From: DASVEE01 sp036399695
GTDB lineage: Bacteria > Acidobacteriota > Thermoanaerobaculia > Gp7-AA8
Assembly (NCBI GenBank): GCA_036399695.1
Contig: DASWMP010000126.1
Coordinates: forward strand, 1-8,634
Length of the DNA: 8,634 bases
Direction of reading: 5' to 3'
Under the pieces are notes generated by a model. The model saw only the letters and a program-made list of their open reading frames with translations. It was not told the origin of the DNA and did no database searches. The position numbers and the translations under genes were made by a program. Positions 1 to 6,157 of the stretch are shown here, piece by piece. Numbering within the stretch: position 1 is the stretch's first letter; every line of letters starts with the position of its first letter.

Positions 1-22
1 GCTCTGGTACACGTATAGAAGA

Positions 23-41
23 GCGGTGGCTTTGCCACCGC
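23..41 (-). terminator. Hairpin after the MalE-type gene (weak terminator or mRNA-stabilising stem)
   Basis: An 8-bp perfect stem (GCGGTGGC at 23-30 pairing with GCCACCGC at 34-41) with a 3-base loop starts 9 bases after the binding-protein stop codon. On the minus strand it is followed by TCTTCTAT, which is pyrimidine-rich but not a real T tract. It could be a weak intrinsic terminator. It could also be a stem that lowers expression of following genes or protects the binding-protein mRNA, as known after malE-type genes in other bacteria. The window ends 22 bases further on, so what follows cannot be seen. Confidence 0.55.
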
Positions 42-50
42 ACTCCGAGA

Positions 51-1250
51 TCACTTCTTCAACTTCGCGATGTTCGCTTCCACTTCTTTCTGCGCCGCGT
101 TGAACGCCGCGGCCGGGGTCGACGACTTCTTCACGATGGCATTCATGGCCGTCGTCACCGGCGACCACATCATCGTCATCTCCGGGACGTTCGGCATCGG
201 AACGCCGGTATCGAGCTGGGTGCGGAAGGCCTTCAGCACCGGGTTGGCCGCGACCTGCGGGTCGTTGTAGACGGCGCGGTTGGCCGGCTGCTGGCTTCCC
301 TCGAGGGCCATGATCTTCGCGGCAGGCGTGTCCGTCAGGTACTTGGCAAACTCGAACGCCGCGTCCTTCTTCTTCGACGGCGCGGCGATGTAGACGCCTT
401 CCACCGAGATCCACGGCCGCATCGGCTTGCCGCCGGCTTCGTCGATCGTCGGCAGCGGGGCGAGAGCCCACTGAATCTTCGGCGAGACCTCTTCGAGGAA
501 CCAGGGGCCGCTGAAGACGATGGCCGCTTTGCCCTCGTTGAAGAGGGAGGTCACGAGCGCCGTGGAGGGCTCGAGCGGAACGATCTTGTCCGTGCTCATC
601 CACTTCATCATCAGGTCGGTGGCTTTGACGTTCGCCGCGTTGTTGACGATCGGTTTGCCGGCCGCGTTGAAGACGCCGCCGCCGAAGCCGTTGAACAACA
701 TCGCGTGGTAGTAGACGTTCGGGTACCAGTAAGCGAGCCCGAACTGGCCGGAGCCGGCCTTCGTGAGCGACTTCGCCACCTTCACCAGCTCGCCGGTGGT
801 CTTCGGCGGCGTCTTCACGAGGGCCTTGTTGTAGACCATCGTGATGACCTTGTAGTTCAGCGGCAGGCCGTACACGGTCTTGCGGTACGTCATGGCCTGC
901 ATGGTCGACGGGATGTAGCGGTCGGTCAGCTTCTTGTCGAGGTAGAAGTCGATCGGCTCGATGGTGTTTCCGGCCGCGACCCAGCCGCCGAGGCGGTCCT
1001 GCGCGTAGATGAAGACGTCCGGTCCCTTGCCGCGCGGCACGGCGGCGGTGATCTTGTCGGCGAAGGCGTCGTACGGCACGGCCAGCGCCGAGACCTTCAC
1101 GTTCTTCTGGCTGGCGTTGTAGTTCGCCACGACCTTCTCGAACGCGGTCTTCTCGCCGCCTCGATAGGCGTGCCAGACCACGACCTCCGTCTGCGCGGAC
1201 AGCAGGGTGGGAAACAACAGTGCAGCGACGAGCAACAGCGTTTTCTTCAT
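51..1250 (-). CDS. Maltose/maltodextrin-type ABC transporter substrate-binding protein (family 1, MalE-like)
   Basis: This 399-residue protein is the extracytoplasmic sugar-binding component of an ABC importer. Residues 1-19 form a type I signal peptide (MKKT, hydrophobic core, cleavage near LLSA-Q). There is no lipobox cysteine, so a soluble periplasmic protein is expected. The mature part shows the family 1 binding-protein pattern: VVVWHAYRGGE (23-33), KGPDVFIYAQDRLGGW (75-90), YGLPLNYKVITMVYNK (127-142), FNEGKAAIVFSGPWFLEE (237-254) and a C-terminal helical region with SQQPANRAVY (319-328). Length is normal for the family. The ATG overlaps the stop of the upstream ATPase gene as ATGA, and GGAG lies 8 bases before the start, so the two are probably translationally coupled. 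Maltodextrin as ligand is inferred from the MalK-type ATPase and the nearby amylase; another oligosaccharide is possible. No permease gene is visible. Confidence 0.92.
   Translation of the reverse strand: MKKTLLLVAALLFPTLLSAQTEVVVWHAYRGGEKTAFEKVVANYNASQKNVKVSALAVPYDAFADKITAAVPRGKGPDVFIYAQDRLGGWVAAGNTIEPIDFYLDKKLTDRYIPSTMQAMTYRKTVYGLPLNYKVITMVYNKALVKTPPKTTGELVKVAKSLTKAGSGQFGLAYWYPNVYYHAMLFNGFGGGVFNAAGKPIVNNAANVKATDLMMKWMSTDKIVPLEPSTALVTSLFNEGKAAIVFSGPWFLEEVSPKIQWALAPLPTIDEAGGKPMRPWISVEGVYIAAPSKKKDAAFEFAKYLTDTPAAKIMALEGSQQPANRAVYNDPQVAANPVLKAFRTQLDTGVPMPNVPEMTMMWSPVTTAMNAIVKKSSTPAAAFNAAQKEVEANIAKLKK
1247..1250 (-). other. ATGA stop/start overlap coupling the ATPase and binding-protein genes
   Basis: The TGA stop of the ATPase (1249-1247) and the ATG start of the binding protein (1250-1248) share bases, giving ATGA on the minus strand. 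A GGAG Shine-Dalgarno at 1259-1262, inside the ATPase coding end, is correctly placed for the second gene. This supports both the chosen start and a single polycistronic mRNA. Confidence 0.9.
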
Positions 1251-2311
1251 AGACGGATCTCCGTTGCGGCATCGAAGAGATGGAGCGACTCGAGCTCGAT
1301 CAGGAGCTCGATGGTCTCGCCGATGCGCGGTGTGTTGTGCGAATCGAAAGTGGCGACGAGCAGGTCGTCGCCGACGCGGACGTGCACGATGGCCTGGTGG
1401 CCGATCGGTTCGACGATCTCGACGAGGCCGGTGAGCCGCCCGGTGGTCCCCCGCCCTGTCTTCCCGCTCTCGAGGATGTTCTCCGGACGGATGCCGACCT
1501 TCAGCTTGCGTCCGTCGTCGAGCGGCCGTGGGAGCGGCAGCGAATACTTCCCGGCGTCGAGCGTGCCGTTGCGGACCGTCGCCTCGACGAAGTTCATCGG
1601 CGGCGTGCCGATGAACTGGGCCACGAAGACGTTCGCCGGCTTGTCGTAGACGTCGAGTGGCGTGCCGACCTGCTGGATTTTGCCGGCGTTCATGACGGCG
1701 ATGCGGTGGCCCATCGTCATCGCTTCGACCTGATCGTGCGTGACGTAAACGGTCGTGGTCCGCAGGCGCTGCTGCAGCTTCGTGATCTCGGCGCGCGTCT
1801 GCACGCGCAGCTTGGCGTCGAGATTCGAGAGCGGCTCGTCGAAAAGGAAGACTGACGGATCGCGCACGATGGCGCGGGCGACGGCGACGCGCTGGCGCTG
1901 CCCGCCCGAGAGCTGCTTCGGCTTGCGGTCGAGCAGGTGCGTGATGCCGAGCGTCTCGGAGGCCGAGGCGACGCGTCCGGCCATCTCCTCTTTCGGCATC
2001 TTCCGGATCTTCAGGCTGAACTCGATGTTCTCCCGCACCGTCATGTGCGGATAGAGCGCGTAGCTCTGGAAGACCATGGCCACGTCGCGGTCCTTCGGCT
2101 GCAGGTCGTTCACGACGCGGTCGCCGATGCTGACTTCGCCGTCGGTGATCTCCTCGAGCCCGGCGATCATCCGCAGCGCGGTCGACTTGCCGCAGCCCGA
2201 AGGGCCGACCAGGACCATGAACTCGTGGTCCTTGATGTCGAGGTTGAAGTTCTCGATTACCGAGACCGTGCCGTAGCGTTTTGCAACGTTGTTGAAGGTG
2301 ACTTCGGCCAT
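1247..2311 (-). CDS. Sugar ABC transporter ATP-binding protein (MalK/UgpC/MsmX type)
   Basis: This 354-residue protein is the nucleotide-binding subunit that powers a carbohydrate importer on the cytoplasmic face of the membrane. All ATPase motifs are present: Walker A GPSGCGKST (36-44), Q-loop FQSYALYPHM with Gln82, signature LSGGQRQR (134-141), Walker B VFLFDEP (154-160) with Glu159, D-loop SNLDAKLR, and the switch His192 in VTHDQ. Residues from about 235 on (GTPPMNFVEATV onward, GIRPENI at 273-279) form the C-terminal TOBE/OB regulatory domain typical of MalK, UgpC and MsmX. Such ATPases often serve several sugar importers. The ATG at 2311 is preceded by GAGGGAG (2315-2321). Its stop overlaps the binding-protein start. 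The order ATPase then binding protein, without permeases between, is not the commonest mal arrangement. No missing catalytic residue is seen. Confidence 0.95.
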   Translation of the reverse strand: MAEVTFNNVAKRYGTVSVIENFNLDIKDHEFMVLVGPSGCGKSTALRMIAGLEEITDGEVSIGDRVVNDLQPKDRDVAMVFQSYALYPHMTVRENIEFSLKIRKMPKEEMAGRVASASETLGITHLLDRKPKQLSGGQRQRVAVARAIVRDPSVFLFDEPLSNLDAKLRVQTRAEITKLQQRLRTTTVYVTHDQVEAMTMGHRIAVMNAGKIQQVGTPLDVYDKPANVFVAQFIGTPPMNFVEATVRNGTLDAGKYSLPLPRPLDDGRKLKVGIRPENILESGKTGRGTTGRLTGLVEIVEPIGHQAIVHVRVGDDLLVATFDSHNTPRIGETIELLIELESLHLFDAATEIRL

Positions 2312-2314
2312 TCA

Positions 2315-2321
2315 CTCCCTC
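2315..2321 (-). promoter_or_regulatory. Ribosome binding site of the MalK-type gene
   Basis: GAGGGAG on the minus strand ends three bases before the ATG at 2311. It is purine-rich and decides the start. The heptad-repeat element begins directly upstream, at 2327, so the repeat lies just before the initiation region of this mRNA. Confidence 0.7.
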
Positions 2322-2326
2322 GAATT

Positions 2327-2433
2327 CAGTTGGCGGTTGGCGGAAGGTCGGTGCCCGCCGCCGGCTGCTGCCTTCTGCGTCAATCAATGATCGGTGCCAC
2401 TGCCTACCGCCGACTGCCTACTGCCTGCCGCCT
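2327..2433. repeat. Heptad-repeat inverted element, copy 1 (CRGTNGG units), overlapping the amylase 3' end
   Basis: On the plus strand 2327-2343 reads as two and a half 7-base units (CAGTTGG, CGGTTGG, CGG). On the minus strand 2433-2398 carries five further units of the same type (CGGCAGG, CAGTAGG, CAGTCGG, CGGTAGG, CAGTGG). The two runs point towards each other across a spacer of about 54 bases. That spacer carries the 8-base direct repeat TCGGTGCC at 2348-2355 and 2391-2398. The right-hand run lies inside the amylase reading frame and encodes its last residues. The same unit type and inverted layout occur at 5819-5943, so this looks like a dispersed element family rather than chance. No transposase is present; whether it moves is unknown. 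Confidence 0.7.
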
Positions 2434-3946
2434 CTATGATCCGTGCCTGTTTGCCACTGACGCTCGTGCGGATCTCGCCGTTCGTGACCGGGAGGGTCTC
2501 GCCGGTCCAGGAGTCGCGGACAGTAGTCACGCTGCCCCAGCGGGCCGGGAGCGGGAAGACCAGCTCGGCCGGTTCGCTGCCGCGGTTCACCGCCACAATG
2601 ACTTCGTCATCGTTGTAGGTTTGGGAGAAGGCCAGGAGATCGCCGGTCGTCGAGAGCGCCGTGTGCACGCCGCGGGCGAGCGCGGGATGCGCTTTGCGGA
2701 TGGCGATGAGCTTCCGGTAGTCGTCGCGCAGCGTTTCGTTGCGCGGCTGACCGGCGCCGGGGTTGATGGCTTTCGCCCCCCACGGCATGTCGCTCCGGTT
2801 GTCCGGCCAGTCGCCGCCCGGACGGGCCACTTCTTCGCCGTAATAGATGGTCGGCAGGCCGGCACTCGTGAATTGCAGGAGCGCGGCAAGACGAAACAGC
2901 TCGACGTCTCCGCCGAGCTGGAAGAGCGCTCCCTGCACGTCGTGCGACGACAGAAAATGCGAGAGCAGATAGCCGCTGCGTACCTTCTCGCGCGCCTTCA
3001 GATAGCGGTCGTAGGCAACGGTGCGGCCGCGTCCCTGCAGCCAGCCGAGCGTGCTCCCCTGGCACGAAAAGTCGAAGCCGCCGTCCCTCTCGTCGCCGGC
3101 GAACCAGGGATCGAGCGACTGCGCGTCGCCTCCCCACACTTCGCCGAGGAGGAAGAAGTCCTTGCCGACTTCCTCGTCCAGACGGCGCCGGTGCTCCTGC
3201 CAGAAGTCGTGAGTCACATGCTTGACGGTGTCGAGGCGGAAACCGTCGAGCCCCACCCGTTTCGCCAACGCCAACTGGGCATCGATCAAATACTTCCGTA
3301 CCTCGGGCAGCTCGGTCTTGAAGTCCGGCAGCCCCGAGACGCAGCTCGTGATGTCGTCATTGCCGCAGGTGCTCGTCTCATTCGAGCGCAACCAGCTCTT
3401 CGTCGCCGGATCCGTGAGATAGCGGGAGTTGTAGCCGGCGTGGTTGTAGACCACGTCGAGCAGCACGCGGATGCCGCGCGCGTGGGCGTCGTCGACCAGC
3501 GCCTTCAGCTCCGCCTCCGTGCCGAAGCGCGGGTCCATCTTCGTGAAATCGTCCGCCCAGTAGCCGTGGTAGGCCCAGTCGGGGAAACCGGCGCCGGTCA
3601 CGAAGCCGTCGATGTTGTCGACGACCGGCGTGATCCAGAGCGCGGTCACGCCGAGGGCGGCGATCTCATCGAGCTGCTGCCGGAGTCCGGCCAGGTCACC
3701 GCCGTGGAACGTCCCTTTGGCCTTCATGTCGACGGCGGCATTGTTGGCCGTGCTGCCATCGGCGAAGCGGTCCAGGACCACGAAGTAAAGGACCGATTCC
3801 TCCCACGGCGCGAAGCTTGGCGGCGGAGGAACGATGGCGGCCGGAAACGCCGCGGGAGGGGGAACAGAAGTAACTGGAGGGGCTGTCGCACTGGCGCAGC
3901 CGATCAGGAGCAGAGCTGTTAATGCTGCTGCAAGAATGAGTTTCAT
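2384..3946 (-). CDS. Alpha-amylase family (GH13) lipoprotein
   Basis: This 520-residue enzyme should cleave alpha-1,4-glucan (starch, maltodextrin). Residues 1-17 are a lipoprotein signal with lipobox LIGC and lipid-attachment Cys17, followed by a Pro/Ala-rich tether (18-45), so the enzyme is anchored in the periplasm or outer membrane. The GH13 barrel shows region I DVVYNH (164-169), LPDF (206-209), region II GFRLDTVKH with nucleophile Asp239, region III GEVWG with acid/base Glu269, and region IV FLSSHD with Asp336. All three catalytic acids are present. Region IV has Ser where an Asn before HD is usual. A C-terminal beta domain runs from about 430 to 505. The last 14 or so residues (AGSRQSAVGSGTDH) are encoded by a heptad DNA repeat and are probably not part of the fold. 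The start at the lipoprotein Met has no obvious Shine-Dalgarno. It sits 49 bases after the membrane-protein gene and upstream of the sugar importer genes it probably feeds. Confidence 0.93.
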   Translation of the reverse strand: MKLILAAALTALLLIGCASATAPPVTSVPPPAAFPAAIVPPPPSFAPWEESVLYFVVLDRFADGSTANNAAVDMKAKGTFHGGDLAGLRQQLDEIAALGVTALWITPVVDNIDGFVTGAGFPDWAYHGYWADDFTKMDPRFGTEAELKALVDDAHARGIRVLLDVVYNHAGYNSRYLTDPATKSWLRSNETSTCGNDDITSCVSGLPDFKTELPEVRKYLIDAQLALAKRVGLDGFRLDTVKHVTHDFWQEHRRRLDEEVGKDFFLLGEVWGGDAQSLDPWFAGDERDGGFDFSCQGSTLGWLQGRGRTVAYDRYLKAREKVRSGYLLSHFLSSHDVQGALFQLGGDVELFRLAALLQFTSAGLPTIYYGEEVARPGGDWPDNRSDMPWGAKAINPGAGQPRNETLRDDYRKLIAIRKAHPALARGVHTALSTTGDLLAFSQTYNDDEVIVAVNRGSEPAELVFPLPARWGSVTTVRDSWTGETLPVTNGEIRTSVSGKQARIIEAAGSRQSAVGSGTDH

Positions 3947-3995
3947 CGAACCGAACCCGGCGGATGGTAGCAGAACAGGACGTGGATTTCTTTAC

Positions 3996-4727
3996 TTAGA
4001 GCGGGACGTGGGCCGCCGCTGACAACCAGCCGCCGAGAACCTCGCCGATCACCACCGCGAGGACGTCGACGTAGAGGATGCCGGTGGCAGCCATCGTCGA
4101 ACGGATTCTCACCGTTCCCCAGACCATTGGAAAGAGGAAAAGTGGCCCGAGCAGTCCCCAGCCGGCGCGCATCCAGAAAAAGATGTCGCGGGCGGCGGCG
4201 CTGTCCATCACTACGAGCGAAACGGTCACGACCAGGATCTTGACGATCGTGGTAACGAGGGTGGCGATCGAGAGGCGCTTGAGCGGATCGATGGACATGC
4301 CGCGCACGACGAGATACCAGTGACCGAGGAGCATCGCCAGGTTCACGCTGCCGAGGAGGGCGATGCTCGCCAGCGCGCCGACGACCGACCAGGCGAAGTG
4401 CTTCGGATGGACGGCCGCGTCGTACGCGAGGATGGCCGCGGCGAGATAGTTCGCGCCCAGCAGCGCCGCCGGGATCTTGAAAATGGCCCGTTTGGGATAG
4501 CGCAGCGTGAACCAGATGACGACCGTCAGCCCGGCGGCGATGCCGTCGGCGAGCGCAAGATCGCGCCGGTGCGCCAGCCAGTGCGCCGCCGCGGCGCAGA
4601 GCGTGAGCGCGCCGCTGGTGAGGAAGATCAGGCGATAGAACTTGGCGCCGGCGTTACGCCGCCCGACGAGCGGAAGAAAGAGGTAGAGGCCCGCCGCCAG
4701 GTTGATGAGAAAGAGCGCCAGGAGCAT
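3996..4727 (-). CDS. Unrecognised polytopic membrane protein, about eight transmembrane segments
   Basis: I do not recognise this 243-residue protein at family level. Hydrophobic stretches suggest membrane segments at about 3-22, 31-51, 59-76, 83-101, 112-140, 152-174, 183-207 and 213-235, with short basic loops (RRNAGAKFYR, RYPKRAIFK). Polar residues inside or at the edge of helices stand out: GHWYLV (135-140), SIDPLKRL (145-152), MRAGWGLLGP (186-195) and RIRSTMAATGILYVDV (207-222) look like motifs that a conserved family would keep. His and Trp near a membrane face could bind a cofactor, but this is speculation. The ATG at 4727 has AGGTGG (4735-4740) seven bases upstream and is well supported. 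The stop lies 49 bases before the amylase start, so the two may be co-transcribed, although the functions need not be linked. Confidence 0.8.
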   Translation of the reverse strand: MLLALFLINLAAGLYLFLPLVGRRNAGAKFYRLIFLTSGALTLCAAAAHWLAHRRDLALADGIAAGLTVVIWFTLRYPKRAIFKIPAALLGANYLAAAILAYDAAVHPKHFAWSVVGALASIALLGSVNLAMLLGHWYLVVRGMSIDPLKRLSIATLVTTIVKILVVTVSLVVMDSAAARDIFFWMRAGWGLLGPLFLFPMVWGTVRIRSTMAATGILYVDVLAVVIGEVLGGWLSAAAHVPL

Positions 4728-4734
4728 TCAGCGC

Positions 4735-4740
4735 CCACCT
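4735..4740 (-). promoter_or_regulatory. Ribosome binding site of the membrane-protein gene
   Basis: AGGTGG lies seven bases before the ATG at 4727 on the minus strand. It fixes this start, which coincides with the beginning of the first hydrophobic segment. The long inverted repeat begins nine bases upstream, at 4749. Confidence 0.65.
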
Positions 4741-4748
4741 GTCCGCAG

Positions 4749-4859
4749 AGAGCCGATGGGACCGATAGGACAGATCGGACCTGTAGGAGAAAAAAGCACC
4801 CGAGTGCGAAGCTCGTCGGTCCTATAGGTCCCATCTGTCCTCTTGGTCCTATCGGCTCC
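4749..4859. repeat. Long imperfect inverted repeat with GGGACC/AGGACA units, copy 1
   Basis: Two 40-base arms (4749-4788 and 4820-4859) match as reverse complements at 34 of 40 positions, around a 31-base loop. Each arm is itself internally repetitive, with units such as GATGGGACC, GATAGGACA and GATCGGACC at a 9-base step. Three of the six mismatches become G-U pairs in a plus-strand RNA and only one does so in a minus-strand RNA. The element nearly fills the gap between the deacetylase stop and the membrane-protein start. A related short stretch occurs at 7238-7260. It could act as a terminator-like stem between the two genes, but it has no T tract where one would be needed. Confidence 0.75.
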
Positions 4860-4864
4860 CCCAC

Positions 4865-5794
4865 TCACCGCACGACCTCACTGGCGCGCACCAGCCGGAA
4901 GCCCTTTGCGCGCAGTGCCGGCAACTCCTGCGCGAGCACCCGCACCGTCACCTCATACGGATGCCCGATCCCGATGGCAATCCCATGCCGCGACGCCGCA
5001 TCCGCCAGCTCGTGCACCTGCCGTCGCACGGCGGCCTCCGTGGCCACGTCGTCGAGAAACACGTGGCGGGACGCCGTGCGCACGTTCAGCTCCCGGGCGA
5101 TCGTCGAAGCCACCGAACCGCCGGTCGTCCGCGAATCGATAAAGTACATCCCCTCGGGCAGCGCGCCCAGCACCGTCGACATCACCCGCCGGTCCGTCGT
5201 GGCCCGCGAGCCCATGTGGTTGTTCACGCCGCGTGCGTGCGGGATCGACTGGACGTTGGCAAGCGTGAGCCGCGCGATCTCCTCGTCTCCCATCGACGTC
5301 AGGATCGCGTTCGCACCCGGTGATGCCTTCCCCTGCGGCTCCATCGGCAGATGACACAGCACCTCGAACCCGCCGGCCGCCAGCTTCTCGGCGACGGCGG
5401 TGGCCCGGTTGCCGTTCGGCAGCACCGCGCAGTTCACGTTCGGGTCGAGGGCCATGACGCGGTCGAGCGGCTGACCGTCGAAGCCCAGGTCGTCGATGAT
5501 GAGGACGATCTCGCCGGCGCCGGTCGAGCCACCCGTGCCGGTCGCCGAGGCGCGCGCCGTCCGCTGCTTTTTTTTCTTCGTGACCTTCGGCAGCGCCGGC
5601 TCTTCGGCCACGTCCGCGGCGGCGGCAGGCTTTGGAGCGTCCGTACGCCGGAACTCCTCCCACGCCTGCTGCGGCGTCTCACCGCCGTTCCAGGTGTTCC
5701 AGAGGAAGAAGATCGCCAGCCCGAGCAACGGCAACAGCATCAGTGCCGCGATCTTGCGAAAAGGAGAAGTGCGCGTCCCGTCCCGTCCATCCAT
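4865..5794 (-). CDS. Divergent polysaccharide deacetylase (YibQ/DUF610 family), membrane-anchored
   Basis: This 309-residue protein has a basic N-terminus, one membrane anchor (about 14-32), a low-complexity Ala/Pro/Lys linker (about 50-92) that includes KVTKKKKQR, and an extracytoplasmic domain from about 94 to the end. The domain carries the marks of the divergent polysaccharide deacetylase family: VLIIDDLG (97-104), CHLPMEP (147-153), GVNNHMGS (189-196), FIDSRTT (218-224), RHVFLDD (243-249) and IGIGHPY (274-280). These give the Asp and His residues of a NodB-like barrel. Its substrate is not known; a role in peptidoglycan or envelope glycan handling is the usual inference. I chose the ATG at 5794 because the reading frame upstream runs into a DNA repeat. 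No clear Shine-Dalgarno precedes it, and an in-frame GTG nine bases upstream is an alternative. The family often neighbours an S41 peptidase gene, and one lies upstream here after two intervening genes. Confidence 0.9.
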   Translation of the reverse strand: MDGRDGTRTSPFRKIAALMLLPLLGLAIFFLWNTWNGGETPQQAWEEFRRTDAPKPAAAADVAEEPALPKVTKKKKQRTARASATGTGGSTGAGEIVLIIDDLGFDGQPLDRVMALDPNVNCAVLPNGNRATAVAEKLAAGGFEVLCHLPMEPQGKASPGANAILTSMGDEEIARLTLANVQSIPHARGVNNHMGSRATTDRRVMSTVLGALPEGMYFIDSRTTGGSVASTIARELNVRTASRHVFLDDVATEAAVRRQVHELADAASRHGIAIGIGHPYEVTVRVLAQELPALRAKGFRLVRASEVVR

Positions 5795-5818
5795 GCGCAG
5801 CACGATTGTGCCACAGAT

Positions 5819-5943
5819 TAGTTGGGCAGTTGGCGGTTGGGCGGAGGAGGAGACGACGCGATGCGTGCGCGTCATCGGGCTATCGACTCGGTCGCCCGGT
5901 GGTTCATCCACCGCCCAACCGCCAACCGCCAACTGCCCAACTA
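5819..5943. repeat. Heptad-repeat inverted element, copy 2, with TAG-initial arms
   Basis: The left arm (5819-5844, plus strand) and the right arm (5943-5911, minus strand) both start with TAGTTGGGCAGTTGGCGG and share their first 22 bases exactly. Both end in GGGCGG, but the right arm carries one extra 7-base unit (CGGTTGG), as expected from slippage of a heptad repeat. The 66-base spacer contains a small hairpin (GACGCG 5855-5860 with CGCGTC 5868-5873). The right arm's outermost TAG is the stop codon of the 68-residue protein. Unit sequence and inverted layout match the element at 2327-2433. It fills most of the 146-base gap between genes; I see no convincing promoter in it. Confidence 0.8.
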
Positions 5944-6147
5944 CCCCTCCGCGGCCACGATCTCGCCGACGACCACGCATTCGAGCGGGACGCCGTCGAT
6001 CTCCTCCGGCAGCGCGCTGGCAACGGCCTCGTTGCGCACGTAGGCGCGGACGACGTTGTCCCCGATGCCGAAGCCCTGGACCCCCTCGATCTCCGAGAAG
6101 GCGGCTTTGGCGGCCGACTTCGCGGCCCGCAGCTCGTCCATGTCCAT
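5941..6147 (-). CDS. Small stand-alone protein related to the pre-peptidase module of the neighbouring S1 peptidase
   Basis: This 68-residue cytoplasmic protein has no signal peptide or membrane segment. An Ala-rich amphipathic N-terminal segment (MDMDELRAAKSAAKAAFSEI) is followed by EGVQGFGIGDNVVRAYV (21-37), then LPEEIDGVPLECVVVGEI (46-63). The second half aligns with residues 98-136 of the upstream peptidase (VRVYV, VPEEINGMPTDVIAVGDI), so the two probably share one small fold. It starts 10 bases after the peptidase stop and is almost certainly co-transcribed with it. The ATG at 6147 is my choice; an ATG at 6141 and a TTG at 6165 that would overlap the peptidase gene are alternatives, and the Shine-Dalgarno is weak for all. 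Its TAG stop is formed by the edge of the heptad element. Function is unknown; a regulator, inhibitor or subunit of the peptidase is inferred only. Confidence 0.75.
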   Translation of the reverse strand: MDMDELRAAKSAAKAAFSEIEGVQGFGIGDNVVRAYVRNEAVASALPEEIDGVPLECVVVGEIVAAEG

Positions 6148-6157
6148 CAGTGCATTC

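Noticed and set aside
1251..2387. Long open frame antisense-phase to the ATPase gene, continuous with the binding-protein frame up to 2387
   Set aside because: The translated product is Arg/Ala/Pro-rich low-complexity sequence typical of a shifted frame in GC-rich DNA. The ATPase in the other frame has all its motifs, and the binding protein has its own signal peptide start at 1250.
1937..3922. 661-codon open frame on the plus strand across the ATPase and amylase genes
   Set aside because: It is opposite two well-supported genes, has no recognisable domain, and its composition (Val/Arg/Asp/His-rich) is that of an antisense shadow.
4628..4864. 78-codon frame with collagen-like GEPIGPRGQMGPIGPT start
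   Set aside because: The pattern is produced by the 9-base DNA repeat, and the frame runs antiphase into the membrane-protein gene. It is not a real collagen-like protein.
5795..5980. N-terminal extension of the deacetylase to 5980
   Set aside because: The extra residues (MRGRRRDRGRGG onward) come from translating the heptad element and the end of the small gene. The membrane anchor and a normal start follow at 5794.
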